A program made the translations under genes and the position numbers. Shown here piece after piece: positions 34,138 through 44,569 of a stretch of DNA of 64,000 bases. Numbering within the stretch: position 1 is the stretch's first letter; each line of letters starts with the position of its first letter. The notes below the pieces were generated by a model. The model had not been told where the DNA came from and searched no databases. It was given only the letters and a program-made list of their open reading frames with translations. The stretch spans positions 1 through 64,000 of the forward strand of contig NZ_NPIB01000029.1 of the NCBI RefSeq assembly GCF_002849605.1, written 5' to 3'. This stretch comes from Photobacterium carnosum (GTDB lineage: Bacteria > Pseudomonadota > Gammaproteobacteria > Enterobacterales > Vibrionaceae).

Positions 34138-37100
34138 ATGATTTATAAGCGTTCATTACTTTCGTCTTCCATCTTATCTATTATTACGACTATCATTCTT
34201 GGTGGGTGTAATGACAATTCCTCAAAAAATACAATAGATGATAACGCCTATTTTGATACCACAAATCCTCCCCAAATTGCGATTAAACTACCGTCAACAA
34301 ATGGCCCTACAGCAACCTTAAATAATGTTGGTGAAGTGTCAGAACCCATACAAGCTAAAGATGGCGAGGCGGTGGTTTATTATGTTGCTAAATCAGGAAC
34401 AACCCGCAGTAATAATTTTGCCAATTATAGCCTTCACATTTGGAATAATGATCAGTGTGATCGCGCCGCAAGTAATATGCTGAATGGGGCATGGGATAAT
34501 AGCCAGAATACACCAACAGGCGTTGATAACTTAGGGCCATATTGGAAGATTAATCTTAAAGACGGTAAGAGTAATTGTATTAATTTCATTGTGCGAGATG
34601 ACAACTTATCTAATCCGCTAGGTGGTAATGTTCAATTAGATTTTACTCAAATACCTGATCGTACCGCATCGTATATTGCAGGAGATACCAAGGCGAAGGA
34701 TTCTCGTGAACAAGCATTTATTGCGATGTCTGGTATTGCGAATGCGGAAGCTCACCTTATTGGTACAAATATATTAGTGTGGAATGGTGCGAGTGGTGCT
34801 GCTCAAGTTCGTATGTATGTGTCATTAAAAGGGGATATTAAACCAAATGATAGTTATCAATATACTGCGGATTACATTGTATTAAAACCTGCGACATTAA
34901 CGGGACAACAACAAGCACGCTTCCCGTATCTTGCGGGTCAACAGGCTTATACCATTCCTAATGATGTTGATATGCGAGCCATTGTGAAAGCTGAAAATAT
35001 TGTGTTAGCCGTCGATAAAAAAGGTACAGTATTAGCGGGTACTAAAGTTCAATCAGCTGGTGCACTTGATCAACTGTTTGCATCTAAAGCGCAATCAGAA
35101 CAATTAGGCTCAACGATTACTGACAATGGCGTGCAATTTAAATTATGGGCACCGACTGCGCAAAATATTGTTCTGGTTTTATTTAATAATGAAAAGAAAG
35201 AGCTGGGACGATTGCAGATGGATTTTGATCCGCAATCAGGTGTGTGGTCTTCCATTACCGATAAAGCAAAAGATGGGACGTATTATCGTTATTTAGTTAA
35301 TGTGTTCCACCCGGTATCCGGCAATGTTGAGCAATACCAAGTGACCGATCCCTATTCATTAAGTTTGGCGATGAACTCTAAGTACAGCCAAGTTGTTAAT
35401 CTAAATGATCCAAGGTTAAAGCCTGAAGGGTGGGATGAATTAGCGCGTCCAAGAGATCAATCTAATCCAAGTTCTTTTGTGATTTATGAAGCTCATGTGC
35501 GTGATTTTAGTGCGCATGATCAATCTACTAAAGAAGCGTATCGCGGTAAGTTTAAAGCATTTACTCAGGCTGATTCTATTCCGGTTAACCATCTTAAAAA
35601 ATTGAGCGAGAATGGCATAACGCATCTACATTTATTACCTATTTTTGATATTGCGACCATTAATGAAGATCCACAACAAGTTGCTAATATCGATCAACCT
35701 TTCTCTACGTTATGCAAGGTTAATCCCAACGTTGCTAGCTCATTATTTAGTAGTGATTGTAGTAGTGATTTAACCATCGCTGAAGTACTGGCTCGTGAGC
35801 AAAATGGTGATAATGAAAAGAATCCTAAAGTACAGATACTTAATCGACTCATATCGGAAACTGATAGCTTTAACTGGGGTTACGATCCTTTTCATTACAC
35901 TGTGCCTGAAGGATCTTATGCAACAAATGCGGAAGGTAAAACACGTATTTTAGAAATGCGAGAAATGATTAAAGCGGTTAAGCAAGATATTAAGATGAAT
36001 GTAGTGATGGATGTTGTTTACAATCACACTAATTCTGCAGGTCCAGTAAGTGAAACGTCGGTACTTGATAAGATAGTTCCTTGGTATTACAACCGCTTAA
36101 ATCCTAAAACGGGGGCAGTAGAAAATTCCACTTGTTGTTCTAATACTGCACCAGAACACGCGATGATGGCGAAGCTGATTAAAGATTCATTGGTGGTATG
36201 GTCACGAGATTATAAAATTGATGCATTCCGTTTTGATTTAATGGGGCACCATCCACTAGCACAAATGGAAGATGCATTACATGCTGTGCAAGCCGTGGAT
36301 CCTCAAACATATTTTTACGGTGAAGGGTGGAATTTCGGCGAGGTTGCTAATGATCGTTTATTTATACAAGCAACGCAGGCTCATTTAGCTGGAACGGGGA
36401 TCGGTAGTTTCTCTGATCGTCTTCGTGATGCCGTTCGAGGTGGCGGTCCATTTGATGGTGGCAATGCACTGCGAGAAAACCAAGGTTTCGGTAATGGCGC
36501 TTATGTTCAACCAAATAAGATAAGCACAACCAGTAAAGCAACCGCATTTCATGCAGCGGATTTAGTACGCTTAGGCATGGCCGGTAATCTAAAGGCGTTC
36601 CAATTTGAGAATGCACAAGGTCAACGTATTCGAGGTGATCAACTTGATTACAACGGTCAACCCGCAGGATATGCAAAAGATCCTACTGAAATTCAAAACT
36701 ATGTCTCTAAGCATGACAACCAAACATTATGGGATAACCAACAATACAAGATCCCTTATGGCGTTAGCGCGAGTCAACGTGTTCGTATGCAAGCGGTATC
36801 GTTAGCAACGGCAATGTTAGGCCAAGGCGTACCATTTACTCAGATGGGATCTGAGATATTACGTTCTAAATCAATGCAAAGAGACTCTTACGATTCTGGT
36901 GATTGGTATAATAACGTTGATTTTACCTTGCAAGATAACAACTGGAATAAAGGTTTACCACGTAAAGATAAAGACGGTGATAACTATAATATTATTGAGC
37001 AAGTTATTGATGGTAGTGGAGCCAATGCAAAACCAAATAGCAAAGAGATTCAACAAATGTTGGATTATTATCTCGATCTTACCAACTTACGTCAGAGCTA

Positions 37101-37452
37101 CCCTTTAATAACATTAGGTACAGGATTCGAAGTGATTAATCGAGTGGCATTCCATAATACAGGCGTAGATCAAAAACCAGGCTTGATTGTTATGACCATT
37201 AATAATGGCAATGGGTTGGAAGATATTGATTCAACGCTTGATGCAATGGCGATTGTGATTAATGCGAGCCCTGAAAGTCAATCGGTTGATATTGGCGCTA
37301 CAGGTTTTGAGCCAAGTGAAAAATATAAATCTGATTTGGCAAAGGGTACAACCGTTGATGGAACTGTCTTAACTGTTCCTGCGTGGACTCCTGCGGTATT
37401 TGTTATGCCACGAGGAAATGTTCGCTCACAAGGTTTACCTGTCCTTCAATAA
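34138..37452 (+). CDS. pulA: Pullulanase-type alpha-1,6-glucosidase, lipoprotein
   Basis: 1104 aa from ATG 34138, chosen for the lipoprotein signal MIYKRSLLSSSILSIITTIILGGC; ATG 34117 and GTG 34081 are possible. Order: starch-binding-type N-domain with a 'VVYYVAKSGTTRSNNFANYSLHIWNND' CBM41-like start, a second beta region, then the GH13 barrel. Catalytic residues: D700 (FRFDLMG), E729 (YGEGW), D860 (SKHDN); region I is 'VVMDVVYNHT'. It debranches pullulan, starch or glycogen at the cell surface. It is followed by malS after 73 bases, same strand. Confidence 0.92.
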   Translation: MIYKRSLLSSSILSIITTIILGGCNDNSSKNTIDDNAYFDTTNPPQIAIKLPSTNGPTATLNNVGEVSEPIQAKDGEAVVYYVAKSGTTRSNNFANYSLHIWNNDQCDRAASNMLNGAWDNSQNTPTGVDNLGPYWKINLKDGKSNCINFIVRDDNLSNPLGGNVQLDFTQIPDRTASYIAGDTKAKDSREQAFIAMSGIANAEAHLIGTNILVWNGASGAAQVRMYVSLKGDIKPNDSYQYTADYIVLKPATLTGQQQARFPYLAGQQAYTIPNDVDMRAIVKAENIVLAVDKKGTVLAGTKVQSAGALDQLFASKAQSEQLGSTITDNGVQFKLWAPTAQNIVLVLFNNEKKELGRLQMDFDPQSGVWSSITDKAKDGTYYRYLVNVFHPVSGNVEQYQVTDPYSLSLAMNSKYSQVVNLNDPRLKPEGWDELARPRDQSNPSSFVIYEAHVRDFSAHDQSTKEAYRGKFKAFTQADSIPVNHLKKLSENGITHLHLLPIFDIATINEDPQQVANIDQPFSTLCKVNPNVASSLFSSDCSSDLTIAEVLAREQNGDNEKNPKVQILNRLISETDSFNWGYDPFHYTVPEGSYATNAEGKTRILEMREMIKAVKQDIKMNVVMDVVYNHTNSAGPVSETSVLDKIVPWYYNRLNPKTGAVENSTCCSNTAPEHAMMAKLIKDSLVVWSRDYKIDAFRFDLMGHHPLAQMEDALHAVQAVDPQTYFYGEGWNFGEVANDRLFIQATQAHLAGTGIGSFSDRLRDAVRGGGPFDGGNALRENQGFGNGAYVQPNKISTTSKATAFHAADLVRLGMAGNLKAFQFENAQGQRIRGDQLDYNGQPAGYAKDPTEIQNYVSKHDNQTLWDNQQYKIPYGVSASQRVRMQAVSLATAMLGQGVPFTQMGSEILRSKSMQRDSYDSGDWYNNVDFTLQDNNWNKGLPRKDKDGDNYNIIEQVIDGSGANAKPNSKEIQQMLDYYLDLTNLRQSYPLITLGTGFEVINRVAFHNTGVDQKPGLIVMTINNGNGLEDIDSTLDAMAIVINASPESQSVDIGATGFEPSEKYKSDLAKGTTVDGTVLTVPAWTPAVFVMPRGNVRSQGLPVLQ

Positions 37453-37525
37453 AATAAATGCAATAAAATCATCTTGTAGAGCTCTTTATCTTATGGGTAA
37501 AGGGCTTGTGCTTTAGGAATCTTAT

Positions 37526-39598
37526 ATGAAAGTTAATATGTTATTTGCTGTGTTTTGTTCCGCTTTATCAAGCAGTGTGGTATTGGCGACGCCATCTTTG
37601 ACGCTTTCTACTACCACGACAAGCCGTGATTATCCATTATCTCAACAAACGATATTAGAAGTGCCATTGGTTAAAGATAAATATCAATTAAAAATAGAAG
37701 GGATTAATCAAGATTGTCAACAACCTATCGCCACTAAAGTACGGTTTAATCAACCATTAAATTTAGGGTGTTCAGTGCCAACGGTTTTGCCTTTGACTAT
37801 TCGATTTAGCGGAGATTATGCATTTGAATATGACGCTAAATTACAAACAGTACGAATAAAACGTATACCTAAAAAGCACGCAAAAAGCGTATTTAAACGT
37901 CCTATTCCCCCTGTAAGTTGTGATAGTTATCATGGTGGCTCAGTAACAATAAATTTAGCGAGTACATATCAAGATGGTACAACATTACGTGAAGTTTTTA
38001 CGCAACAAAATGTCGTAGTTAAAAATGGAAAGGTAGAGTTAACGCCTGCAACAAATAGTGCAGGGTTAGTGTTATTAGAGCCATTGTCAGTGCCTATACC
38101 AGAGCCGTTTAATTACCGAAATGCTAATATTTATTTTGTGATGTTAGATCGTTTTAATAATGCTGACCGTCAAAATGATCATAGTTATGGTCGTCATAAG
38201 GATGGTAAACAGGAAGTAGGGACGTTTCATGGCGGTGATTTACAGGGTGTAATTGATAAATTAGATTATATTCAAAATCTTGGAACTAATGTTATTTGGC
38301 TTTCTCCTATTGTTGAACAAGTGCATGGTTTTGTCGGAGGAGGTGATAGTGGCTCTTTTCCATTTTATGCTTACCACGGGTATTGGACTCGTGATTTTAC
38401 TAAAATAGATGCTAATTTAGGTAATGAAGCTGTATTTAAAGAATTAGTGACGCAAGCGCATAAGCGTGGAATAAAAGTACTGCTAGATGCGGTGATTAAT
38501 CATGCTGGATACGCAACATTAGCTGATTTACAACTTGATAAGTTAAATGTTGTGAATCAAGAACAATTACCTAAGCATTGGGGCGATTGGCAGCCAACGC
38601 ACGATCAAAATTGGCATAGTTATAATCAGTTGATTGATTATAAGAGTGATCAGTGGCGTCTATGGTGGGGTAAAGATTGGGTTCGTGCTGGGTTGCCTGA
38701 TTATCCGGCTCCCGGAAGTAGTGATATCACTATGGCATTGGCCGGATTACCTGATTTTCTTACTGAATCGAAAAACAAAGTAATACCGCCAAAATGGCTA
38801 CTCGATAATCCTGATACTCGAGTCAAAGTAATACCGAATTTTACCGTGAGTGATTATCTAATAGAGTGGCAAACAGATTGGGTTAAACGGTTTGGTATTG
38901 ATGGTTTTCGAGTTGATACAGTAAAACATGTGGATGGTGAAGTTTGGCGGCGGTTAAAACAGCAAGCAACTAAAGACTTAACGCAATGGCGTAAGAAAAA
39001 TAAGCATAATAATAAAAATAGTGCACCATTTTGGATGATGGGAGAAGTATGGGGACATGGAGCATATCGTAGTCCTTATTATAACGATGGTTTTGATGCG
39101 TTAATTAATTTTGATCTACAAAAGAAAATGGACCAAGCTGCGGTGTGTTTCTCACAAATGAAAGATATTTATCAAGATTATAGTCAGCAGCTTGAACAAT
39201 CTCTTGATTTTAATATGACGAGTTATATCTCCTCACATGATACAGAATTGTTTTTTAGTCGTTATCGCTCGTTTGATATGCAAAAAAGTGCCGCTAATGC
39301 GCTGTTGTTAAGCCCTGGTGCCGTTCAAGTTTTTTATGGTGATGAGGTTGGACGAGATTTAGGGCCTTATGCCGATGATTTTCATCAAGGAACACGCTCT
39401 GATATGGTGTGGAATTTGAATGGTGATCAGCAAGATTTACTTAAGCATTGGCAAACTGTCGGGCAATTTCGTCAGCGACATCCTGCGGTTGGAGCCGGTG
39501 TTCACAATCAATTACCACAACAACAAGGTTATGCCTTTAGCCGTCAGTTAGGCGCGGATAAAGTTGTGGTGGCATTTATTGGTAAGCCTCAGAAATAA
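37526..39598 (+). CDS. malS: Periplasmic alpha-amylase MalS
   Basis: 690 aa with signal peptide (to VVLA), collinear with E. coli MalS: N-terminal domain with paired cysteines, 'YFVMLDRFNNADRQNDHSYGRHKDG', and the GH13 barrel. Catalytic residues D464 (GFRVDTVKHV), E507 (MGEVWGHG) and D572 (SSHDTEL). MalS cuts maltodextrins in the periplasm, releasing mainly maltohexaose. AGGAATC precedes ATG 37526. Acts between surface PulA and uptake through the maltose transporter. Confidence 0.95.
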   Translation: MKVNMLFAVFCSALSSSVVLATPSLTLSTTTTSRDYPLSQQTILEVPLVKDKYQLKIEGINQDCQQPIATKVRFNQPLNLGCSVPTVLPLTIRFSGDYAFEYDAKLQTVRIKRIPKKHAKSVFKRPIPPVSCDSYHGGSVTINLASTYQDGTTLREVFTQQNVVVKNGKVELTPATNSAGLVLLEPLSVPIPEPFNYRNANIYFVMLDRFNNADRQNDHSYGRHKDGKQEVGTFHGGDLQGVIDKLDYIQNLGTNVIWLSPIVEQVHGFVGGGDSGSFPFYAYHGYWTRDFTKIDANLGNEAVFKELVTQAHKRGIKVLLDAVINHAGYATLADLQLDKLNVVNQEQLPKHWGDWQPTHDQNWHSYNQLIDYKSDQWRLWWGKDWVRAGLPDYPAPGSSDITMALAGLPDFLTESKNKVIPPKWLLDNPDTRVKVIPNFTVSDYLIEWQTDWVKRFGIDGFRVDTVKHVDGEVWRRLKQQATKDLTQWRKKNKHNNKNSAPFWMMGEVWGHGAYRSPYYNDGFDALINFDLQKKMDQAAVCFSQMKDIYQDYSQQLEQSLDFNMTSYISSHDTELFFSRYRSFDMQKSAANALLLSPGAVQVFYGDEVGRDLGPYADDFHQGTRSDMVWNLNGDQQDLLKHWQTVGQFRQRHPAVGAGVHNQLPQQQGYAFSRQLGADKVVVAFIGKPQK

Positions 39599-39712
39599 AA
39601 GAATATGATTATCCACTTGCGCTGAGATCTTTAATTTGTGTAAACGATCTCATTTTGTAGGGGTACAGTACAGGTAGAGTGGATAATCCTTTATTATTCT
39701 TGAAGTTATAAG

Positions 39713-41449
39713 ATGTCTTGTATCCTAAATGCTATTGTTTTCCAACCTGCGGCACATATTGTGATTTCTTTGCAGCATGAGCAGCTTCTTCCTTGTTATC
39801 AGTTAGATAATCACTCACAGATATTAAGTCCTTATACACGAGTTGGACGGTTTACTTTCCCTTATAAAGGCACCGAAATGATTATTGGCGATGGTTTTCA
39901 AATGTTAGCCCAAACAGGCGGCACGATTGATCAACCTGTTGCGATTGGCCGTTGCCCTGATAACAATAGTGAATACCGTATTTATCCGCAAGATGCGCCT
40001 AATCGTTACTATAACTATCTTGTTATTGAACAAAATAAGACATTTACGTTATTTGGATTTACATCATGCCGTCGTTTTGCGGGGTATTTTGAAATTCATG
40101 ATCAAGCGATACATGCGTTTATTGATGGTGAGTCTTGCCAATGCCAAGTTGATGAGCCTGATCTATTAACCCTTGAAAATATCATTACCATCGTAAGTAC
40201 TAGCCTTGATGAGGTATATCAGCTTTTTGCACAAGTAATTAATGTTAATCACCCTAAACGAAATCAGCAGCTTGCATCTCCGATAGGCTGGTGCTCATGG
40301 TATGCCTATTATGCTGGGGTTTCCGCACAAGATATTGATTTAAATGTAAGCCGAATGGACGGTGATAATTCTGCCATTGAGTGGGTATTACTTGATGATG
40401 GTTATCAGGCTTACATGGGGGATTGGTTAACACCGTCAGATCGTTTTACGAATGGTATTAAAACGGTTATCGCTAATATCAAACAGCAAGGGAAAAAACC
40501 AGGAATATGGCTTGCTCCATTTATTGCAGAGCCAAGTTCAACTATTTTTAAACAGCATCCCGAGTGGTTTGTTCGTCATCATAATGGTGAATTATTAAAA
40601 GCAGAAACAGTAACCTATGGCGGTTGGCGGTGTACGCCTTGGTATATTCTTGATACTTCTCACCCACAAGTTCAAGCGCATTTAACTCACGTAGTAAAAA
40701 CAATGCGTGAAGAATGGGGCGTCGAACTGTTTAAGCTTGATGCTAATTATTGGGGTACGTTGAAAGGGCAGCGTTATCAACGTGATTGTACAGGGGTTAC
40801 TGCTTATCGTTTGGGAATGGAAGCGATTGCAAAAGGGGCGGGAACGGCTTGGTTATTAGGGTGTAATGCGCCAATGTGGCCATCACTTGGTTTAGTGGAT
40901 GCGATGCGCGTTTCTGATGATGTTGAGCGTAATGATCATCGCTTTAGTCAAATCGCGCAAGAGACATTTTATCGTAGCTGGCAACATTTGAGTTTGTGGC
41001 ATATTGATCCTGATTGCGCGACGCTTGTTGATCTTGTGAATCAAAAAACAGATCACCAAAGTTATCTCTTTCATCGTGACGCATTATTAGCGGCTGGTGG
41101 CTTATTATTATCAGGTGATCCATTAGCGCAGTGGAATAGTTTTGCTCAGCAGAGTTTTTTACGATTAGTTCATCGTCAACAATTAACGCAACATGCAGCA
41201 GTATTTAAAGATTTAAGGTTAACAACCGCAGAATTAGCCTTGCCATTGACTGATGGCTCAGTGCAACAGCTGTATTTTGCGTTTAATTATATTGATGATG
41301 CTGAGCAAGAGATTTTATTAGAGGCAGAATATGCGACAGATTGGTTTGATTTCTGGAGTGGGGCGTGTGTCGCTAAAAACACGTCTACTTATACAATAGC
41401 AATGGGATCAGGATTAGAAAGTCATGTGTTTTATACCGTTAAGGCTTAG
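39713..41449 (+). CDS. GH36-type glycoside hydrolase, cytoplasmic
   Basis: 578 aa without signal peptide. N-terminal beta sandwich followed by a barrel with clan GH-D motifs: 'GWCSWYAYYAGVS', 'WVLLDDGYQAYMGDW', nucleophile D343 in 'FKLDANYWG', acid/base D402 or D403 in 'MRVSDDVE'. Most characterised GH36 enzymes act on alpha-galactosides or alpha-N-acetylgalactosaminides; yet it lies 114 bases after malS in a maltodextrin locus with no galactose genes. It may cleave an alpha-glucoside or side-chain sugar of the imported oligosaccharide. Weak ribosome site (GAAG). Confidence 0.82.
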   Translation: MSCILNAIVFQPAAHIVISLQHEQLLPCYQLDNHSQILSPYTRVGRFTFPYKGTEMIIGDGFQMLAQTGGTIDQPVAIGRCPDNNSEYRIYPQDAPNRYYNYLVIEQNKTFTLFGFTSCRRFAGYFEIHDQAIHAFIDGESCQCQVDEPDLLTLENIITIVSTSLDEVYQLFAQVINVNHPKRNQQLASPIGWCSWYAYYAGVSAQDIDLNVSRMDGDNSAIEWVLLDDGYQAYMGDWLTPSDRFTNGIKTVIANIKQQGKKPGIWLAPFIAEPSSTIFKQHPEWFVRHHNGELLKAETVTYGGWRCTPWYILDTSHPQVQAHLTHVVKTMREEWGVELFKLDANYWGTLKGQRYQRDCTGVTAYRLGMEAIAKGAGTAWLLGCNAPMWPSLGLVDAMRVSDDVERNDHRFSQIAQETFYRSWQHLSLWHIDPDCATLVDLVNQKTDHQSYLFHRDALLAAGGLLLSGDPLAQWNSFAQQSFLRLVHRQQLTQHAAVFKDLRLTTAELALPLTDGSVQQLYFAFNYIDDAEQEILLEAEYATDWFDFWSGACVAKNTSTYTIAMGSGLESHVFYTVKA

Positions 41450-41497
41450 TTTTCTTTTGGTTTTAGCTGATAACAACTAATGGTAAGTGAAAAAGTG

Positions 41498-41534
41498 AAA
41501 ATCCCAGCAATCGGTGATTATTGCTGGGATTTTT
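41498..41534. terminator. Bidirectional terminator between GH36 gene and malT
   Basis: AAAATCCCAGCAAT (41498-41511) pairs with ATTGCTGGGATTTT (41519-41532) with T-runs on both strands. The stem starts right at the malT stop codon. Confidence 0.88.
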
Positions 41535-44249
41535 TTATGCTGCTAATCCGATCAGTTTTAATAAACTTTCAGCAGTTTCAATGGCCTGATGACGATTAAT
41601 AATATTTAATTTTTGATATAAATTACGAATATGAGTTTTAATCGTTGTGGCGGCGACATCAAGTTCATTTGATATTTGTTCATTGCTATAACCCGCATAG
41701 ATGAGCCCTAAAACTTGCCATTCTCGCTGTGTGAGTGGGCTAGAACGAATAAGTTCAGGAATATTGGGTAATGCTAATAGTTTATCAACAAAATTTTCAT
41801 CAAAATGTACAACTCGAGCCCGTTCTTTACTGGTCATTTCCCGTAATAAATATTGGCAACGGTGTAGTGTTAGTTCGTCTAATTTTTTATGTTCAACCAG
41901 CGTTTGGAGTAATGTATTGATATCATCACCGACACATAAAAAATCACTGATCATCCCTGAATTATTGCTGACAGTAAGCACTTCATTTAAGGTGGTTAAG
42001 GCTTGTTGTGGTTGCTCTGCTTGTTTATATAGTACTGTTTGAATTATTGCATTGCGATGATGATCTGTATGCAAATCATGTTCAATACAATGTTGTTGCA
42101 TGGTGTTAAGTAACTGCTGCGCTTGATCTGTTTCTTTTAATAGAAGATAAGCTCTGACAATATTACGGGCGTGCAATTGTTGAAAATGATTACAGTATGA
42201 TTTCGGTAGTGTGATGTTTTTTAACCATTCTTTGATGGCATCAGTATCGTTTTTAGCTTGCCAATATAGAAGACAACTAAAATCATGGTTTGCTAACCAA
42301 TCAATATGATATGAGGTGTTTTTGACTAAATCATGGCATATATCAAGATAGCGGGTTGCTTTATCTAATTCACCTCGAGATATTGCAATTCTTGCGAGCA
42401 TAGAATAAGCATGTAATGATTTCGATTTATCAAATGGCGTTAAAATTTCAATACATTTATGGGTGCATTGTTCTGATTCATCTAAACGATGCCAGCACCA
42501 TAAAATCTGTGCTTTTAAGCGTAACGTAAATTCATGTAATGGAACTTGCTGCAAATGCTGTTCTTGTATGAGTTTAGTGGCGTTTTCTAATAATTCAAAA
42601 GCATGGTGAATAGCGCCTTGAGCAATAAGAATCTCAGATTGTTGAAGTAAGGCCCATAACGCTTGATGATAGAAATGATATTGACGTGCCATCTTTTCAG
42701 TTTGTTGCATCATAGATAACGCTTGGGTTAAATTTCCTAAGCAATGATGAACTTCACCAATGACCGATGTTGCAACAATACGACTGCGATAAGTTGTTGC
42801 AGGTAGTTGTCCTAACGACAGTTCAGCTAATTTGAGTGCTTGTTGTGGTTTACTTTGATTAATCGCAACTTGTGCCCGTAATGCATTAAATTCACCTTGA
42901 ATGGCATCATCCAGCGTTAAGTCGCGAGATATTAGTTCAGTTTCACTTTGTGATAATAGCTCACCCACATCATTATAACGGTGTTGGCTTTGTGCGAGCC
43001 ATGCTTTTAATAAACATAAACGTGGCGAGCCAAATAAAATGTCTTGATTGAGTTTTTCAATGGCATTTTCAAGTAAATTTAATTCACCTTGATGGAACAT
43101 ACTCCAGCCATGAGCCGATAACAGATCGGTTAACAGGGGTTGATTCTCACTCTTAAGCGCATGAATAAGTGCTTGTTGATAATTATGCTGTTTTATCCAT
43201 GCTTTGGCGGCACTTTCATGTAATTTATTTCGTTGCTGAGGGATTGTCGCATAACGTTGATGACGTAAAAATTCAGCAAATAAATTATGAAAACGATACC
43301 AATTATTATCACCTTCTAATGGCGTTAAAAATAGGCCAAAGCGGTTAAGTGTTTCTAACATTGCTAAAGCATCAGATCGTCCGGTTAATTCGGTAATTAA
43401 TTCAGCATTAAATATGTCTAATATTGAACAATGTAATAAGAAATCTTTAATGTCTTCACTTAATTGATCAAAAACTTCTTCAGCTAAGTAATCCCATAAA
43501 TGGCTACGATTAAAATTCACTAATGAGTGTGCTGAATCTGCTAATAAATTAGGTTTTTGTTTTGCATGCAAAGCGATAAGTTGTAATGCAGATGGCCAAC
43601 CTTCAACTTGCTGTCTTAAGTTGCTCAGTAATTGACTCTCAACATGATCGGGCACTCGTTGATGGAAGAACCGTTGGGTTTCTTCTTCATCAAAAGCAAG
43701 GCTATCATGATCAACTTCAAGTAATAAATCACGAATACGTAAATTTGCTGTTCCCAATGGTGGAATAGTACGGCTGGTGACAATAAGTGTAATATTATCA
43801 GGCATGTGCTTTAAGAAAAAACGCATTCCTTCATGAATACTGTCATCATTAATAACATGATAATCATCTAATATGATGTAACATATTTCTTGATAATCGG
43901 CTAATTCAGCAAAAAGTGCATTGATTAATGTCGTAATACAAGCAAACTGACGGCGCTCGGCCATTGCTTGGGTTTTTAAACAGCTATTATTGGTGGCTTT
44001 ATTTATTGCTTGGAGAAAATAATTAACGAACCGAAAGCTTTCATTGTCGTTTTCATCAATATTAAACCAACCAGTATGTGGAATATCTTTTAACCATTGC
44101 GCTGCCATTGTCGTTTTGCCATAACCAGCCGGTGATCGAAATAGGACTAATCGATAATTATTAGCTTGGTTAAGACTTTCAAGGAGGCGAGGCCGTAAAA
44201 TCGCGTTATGTAATCGTGCTGGGCGAGTAAGTTTAGAAGGTATCCACAT
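41535..44249 (-). CDS. malT: Maltose regulon activator MalT
   Basis: 904 aa, length of E. coli MalT (901). N-terminal STAND ATPase with Walker A 'RSPAGYGKTTMAAQWL' near residue 40 and 'CYIILDDYHVI' Walker B; helical SUPR/TPR repeats in the middle; C-terminal LuxR-type HTH 'LTQREWQVLGLIYAGYSNEQISNELDVAATTIKTHIRNLYQKL'. It binds maltotriose and ATP and activates mal promoters at GGA(T/G)GA boxes. It is divergent from malP, and the shared intergenic region carries such boxes. Confidence 0.96.
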   Translation of the reverse strand: MWIPSKLTRPARLHNAILRPRLLESLNQANNYRLVLFRSPAGYGKTTMAAQWLKDIPHTGWFNIDENDNESFRFVNYFLQAINKATNNSCLKTQAMAERRQFACITTLINALFAELADYQEICYIILDDYHVINDDSIHEGMRFFLKHMPDNITLIVTSRTIPPLGTANLRIRDLLLEVDHDSLAFDEEETQRFFHQRVPDHVESQLLSNLRQQVEGWPSALQLIALHAKQKPNLLADSAHSLVNFNRSHLWDYLAEEVFDQLSEDIKDFLLHCSILDIFNAELITELTGRSDALAMLETLNRFGLFLTPLEGDNNWYRFHNLFAEFLRHQRYATIPQQRNKLHESAAKAWIKQHNYQQALIHALKSENQPLLTDLLSAHGWSMFHQGELNLLENAIEKLNQDILFGSPRLCLLKAWLAQSQHRYNDVGELLSQSETELISRDLTLDDAIQGEFNALRAQVAINQSKPQQALKLAELSLGQLPATTYRSRIVATSVIGEVHHCLGNLTQALSMMQQTEKMARQYHFYHQALWALLQQSEILIAQGAIHHAFELLENATKLIQEQHLQQVPLHEFTLRLKAQILWCWHRLDESEQCTHKCIEILTPFDKSKSLHAYSMLARIAISRGELDKATRYLDICHDLVKNTSYHIDWLANHDFSCLLYWQAKNDTDAIKEWLKNITLPKSYCNHFQQLHARNIVRAYLLLKETDQAQQLLNTMQQHCIEHDLHTDHHRNAIIQTVLYKQAEQPQQALTTLNEVLTVSNNSGMISDFLCVGDDINTLLQTLVEHKKLDELTLHRCQYLLREMTSKERARVVHFDENFVDKLLALPNIPELIRSSPLTQREWQVLGLIYAGYSNEQISNELDVAATTIKTHIRNLYQKLNIINRHQAIETAESLLKLIGLAA

Positions 44250-44357
44250 AATTAAGCTCTTTAAAAATCTATCATTTAAGGCTAGAAATAGGAATATATA
44301 CGATAAAGGTATTATTCTTGGTGCTTACTTTAACCCTCAGTACGATACAAACAAGAT

Positions 44358-44386
44358 CTCTCATCATTCTGACTCTTCTCATCCCT
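44358..44386 (-). promoter_or_regulatory. MalT box pair, malP upstream
   Basis: On the minus strand AGGGATGAGAAG (44386-44375) closely fits GGGGATGAGG. A weaker AATGATGAGAGA (44367-44356) lies about 19 bases further. Confidence 0.6.
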
Positions 44387-44391
44387 ATAAA

Positions 44392-44407
44392 TTTGAGCTA
44401 TCTCACA
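44392..44407 (+). promoter_or_regulatory. CRP site, malT-malP region
   Basis: TTTGAGCTATCTCACA fits TGTGA-N6-TCACA with one mismatch. It lies between MalT boxes, so malP (and perhaps malT) should respond to cAMP-CRP. Confidence 0.6.
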
Positions 44408-44415
44408 TAATATAT

Positions 44416-44424
44416 GGATGATGT
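44416..44424 (+). promoter_or_regulatory. MalT box, malP upstream
   Basis: GGATGATG (core GGATGA at 44416-44421) on the plus strand, nine bases after the CRP site. Confidence 0.55.
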
Positions 44425-44472
44425 GCCGAATTTTTACTCGTTGGCTACCGATATTTTTCCTACGCCCTTCAT

Positions 44473-44506
44473 TCTCCTCCCCATAATCCTTTTATTAGGA
44501 TGATGT
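44473..44506. promoter_or_regulatory. Proximal MalT boxes of malP
   Basis: GGGGAGGAGA on the minus strand (44482-44473) and AGGATGATG on the plus strand (44498-44506). The second lies about 64 bases before the malP start, right for a MalT box near -38 with a weak CATAGAT -10 around 44529. Confidence 0.65.
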
Positions 44507-44569
44507 TTCATTATTTGAATAGGTGCAGCATAGATACCAATCAATTAAATCTTACAGTGAGACATAACA

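Noticed and set aside
36362..37108. Extra frames inside pulA on both strands
   Set aside because: They lie fully in the conserved catalytic and C-terminal parts of PulA and show low-complexity peptides.
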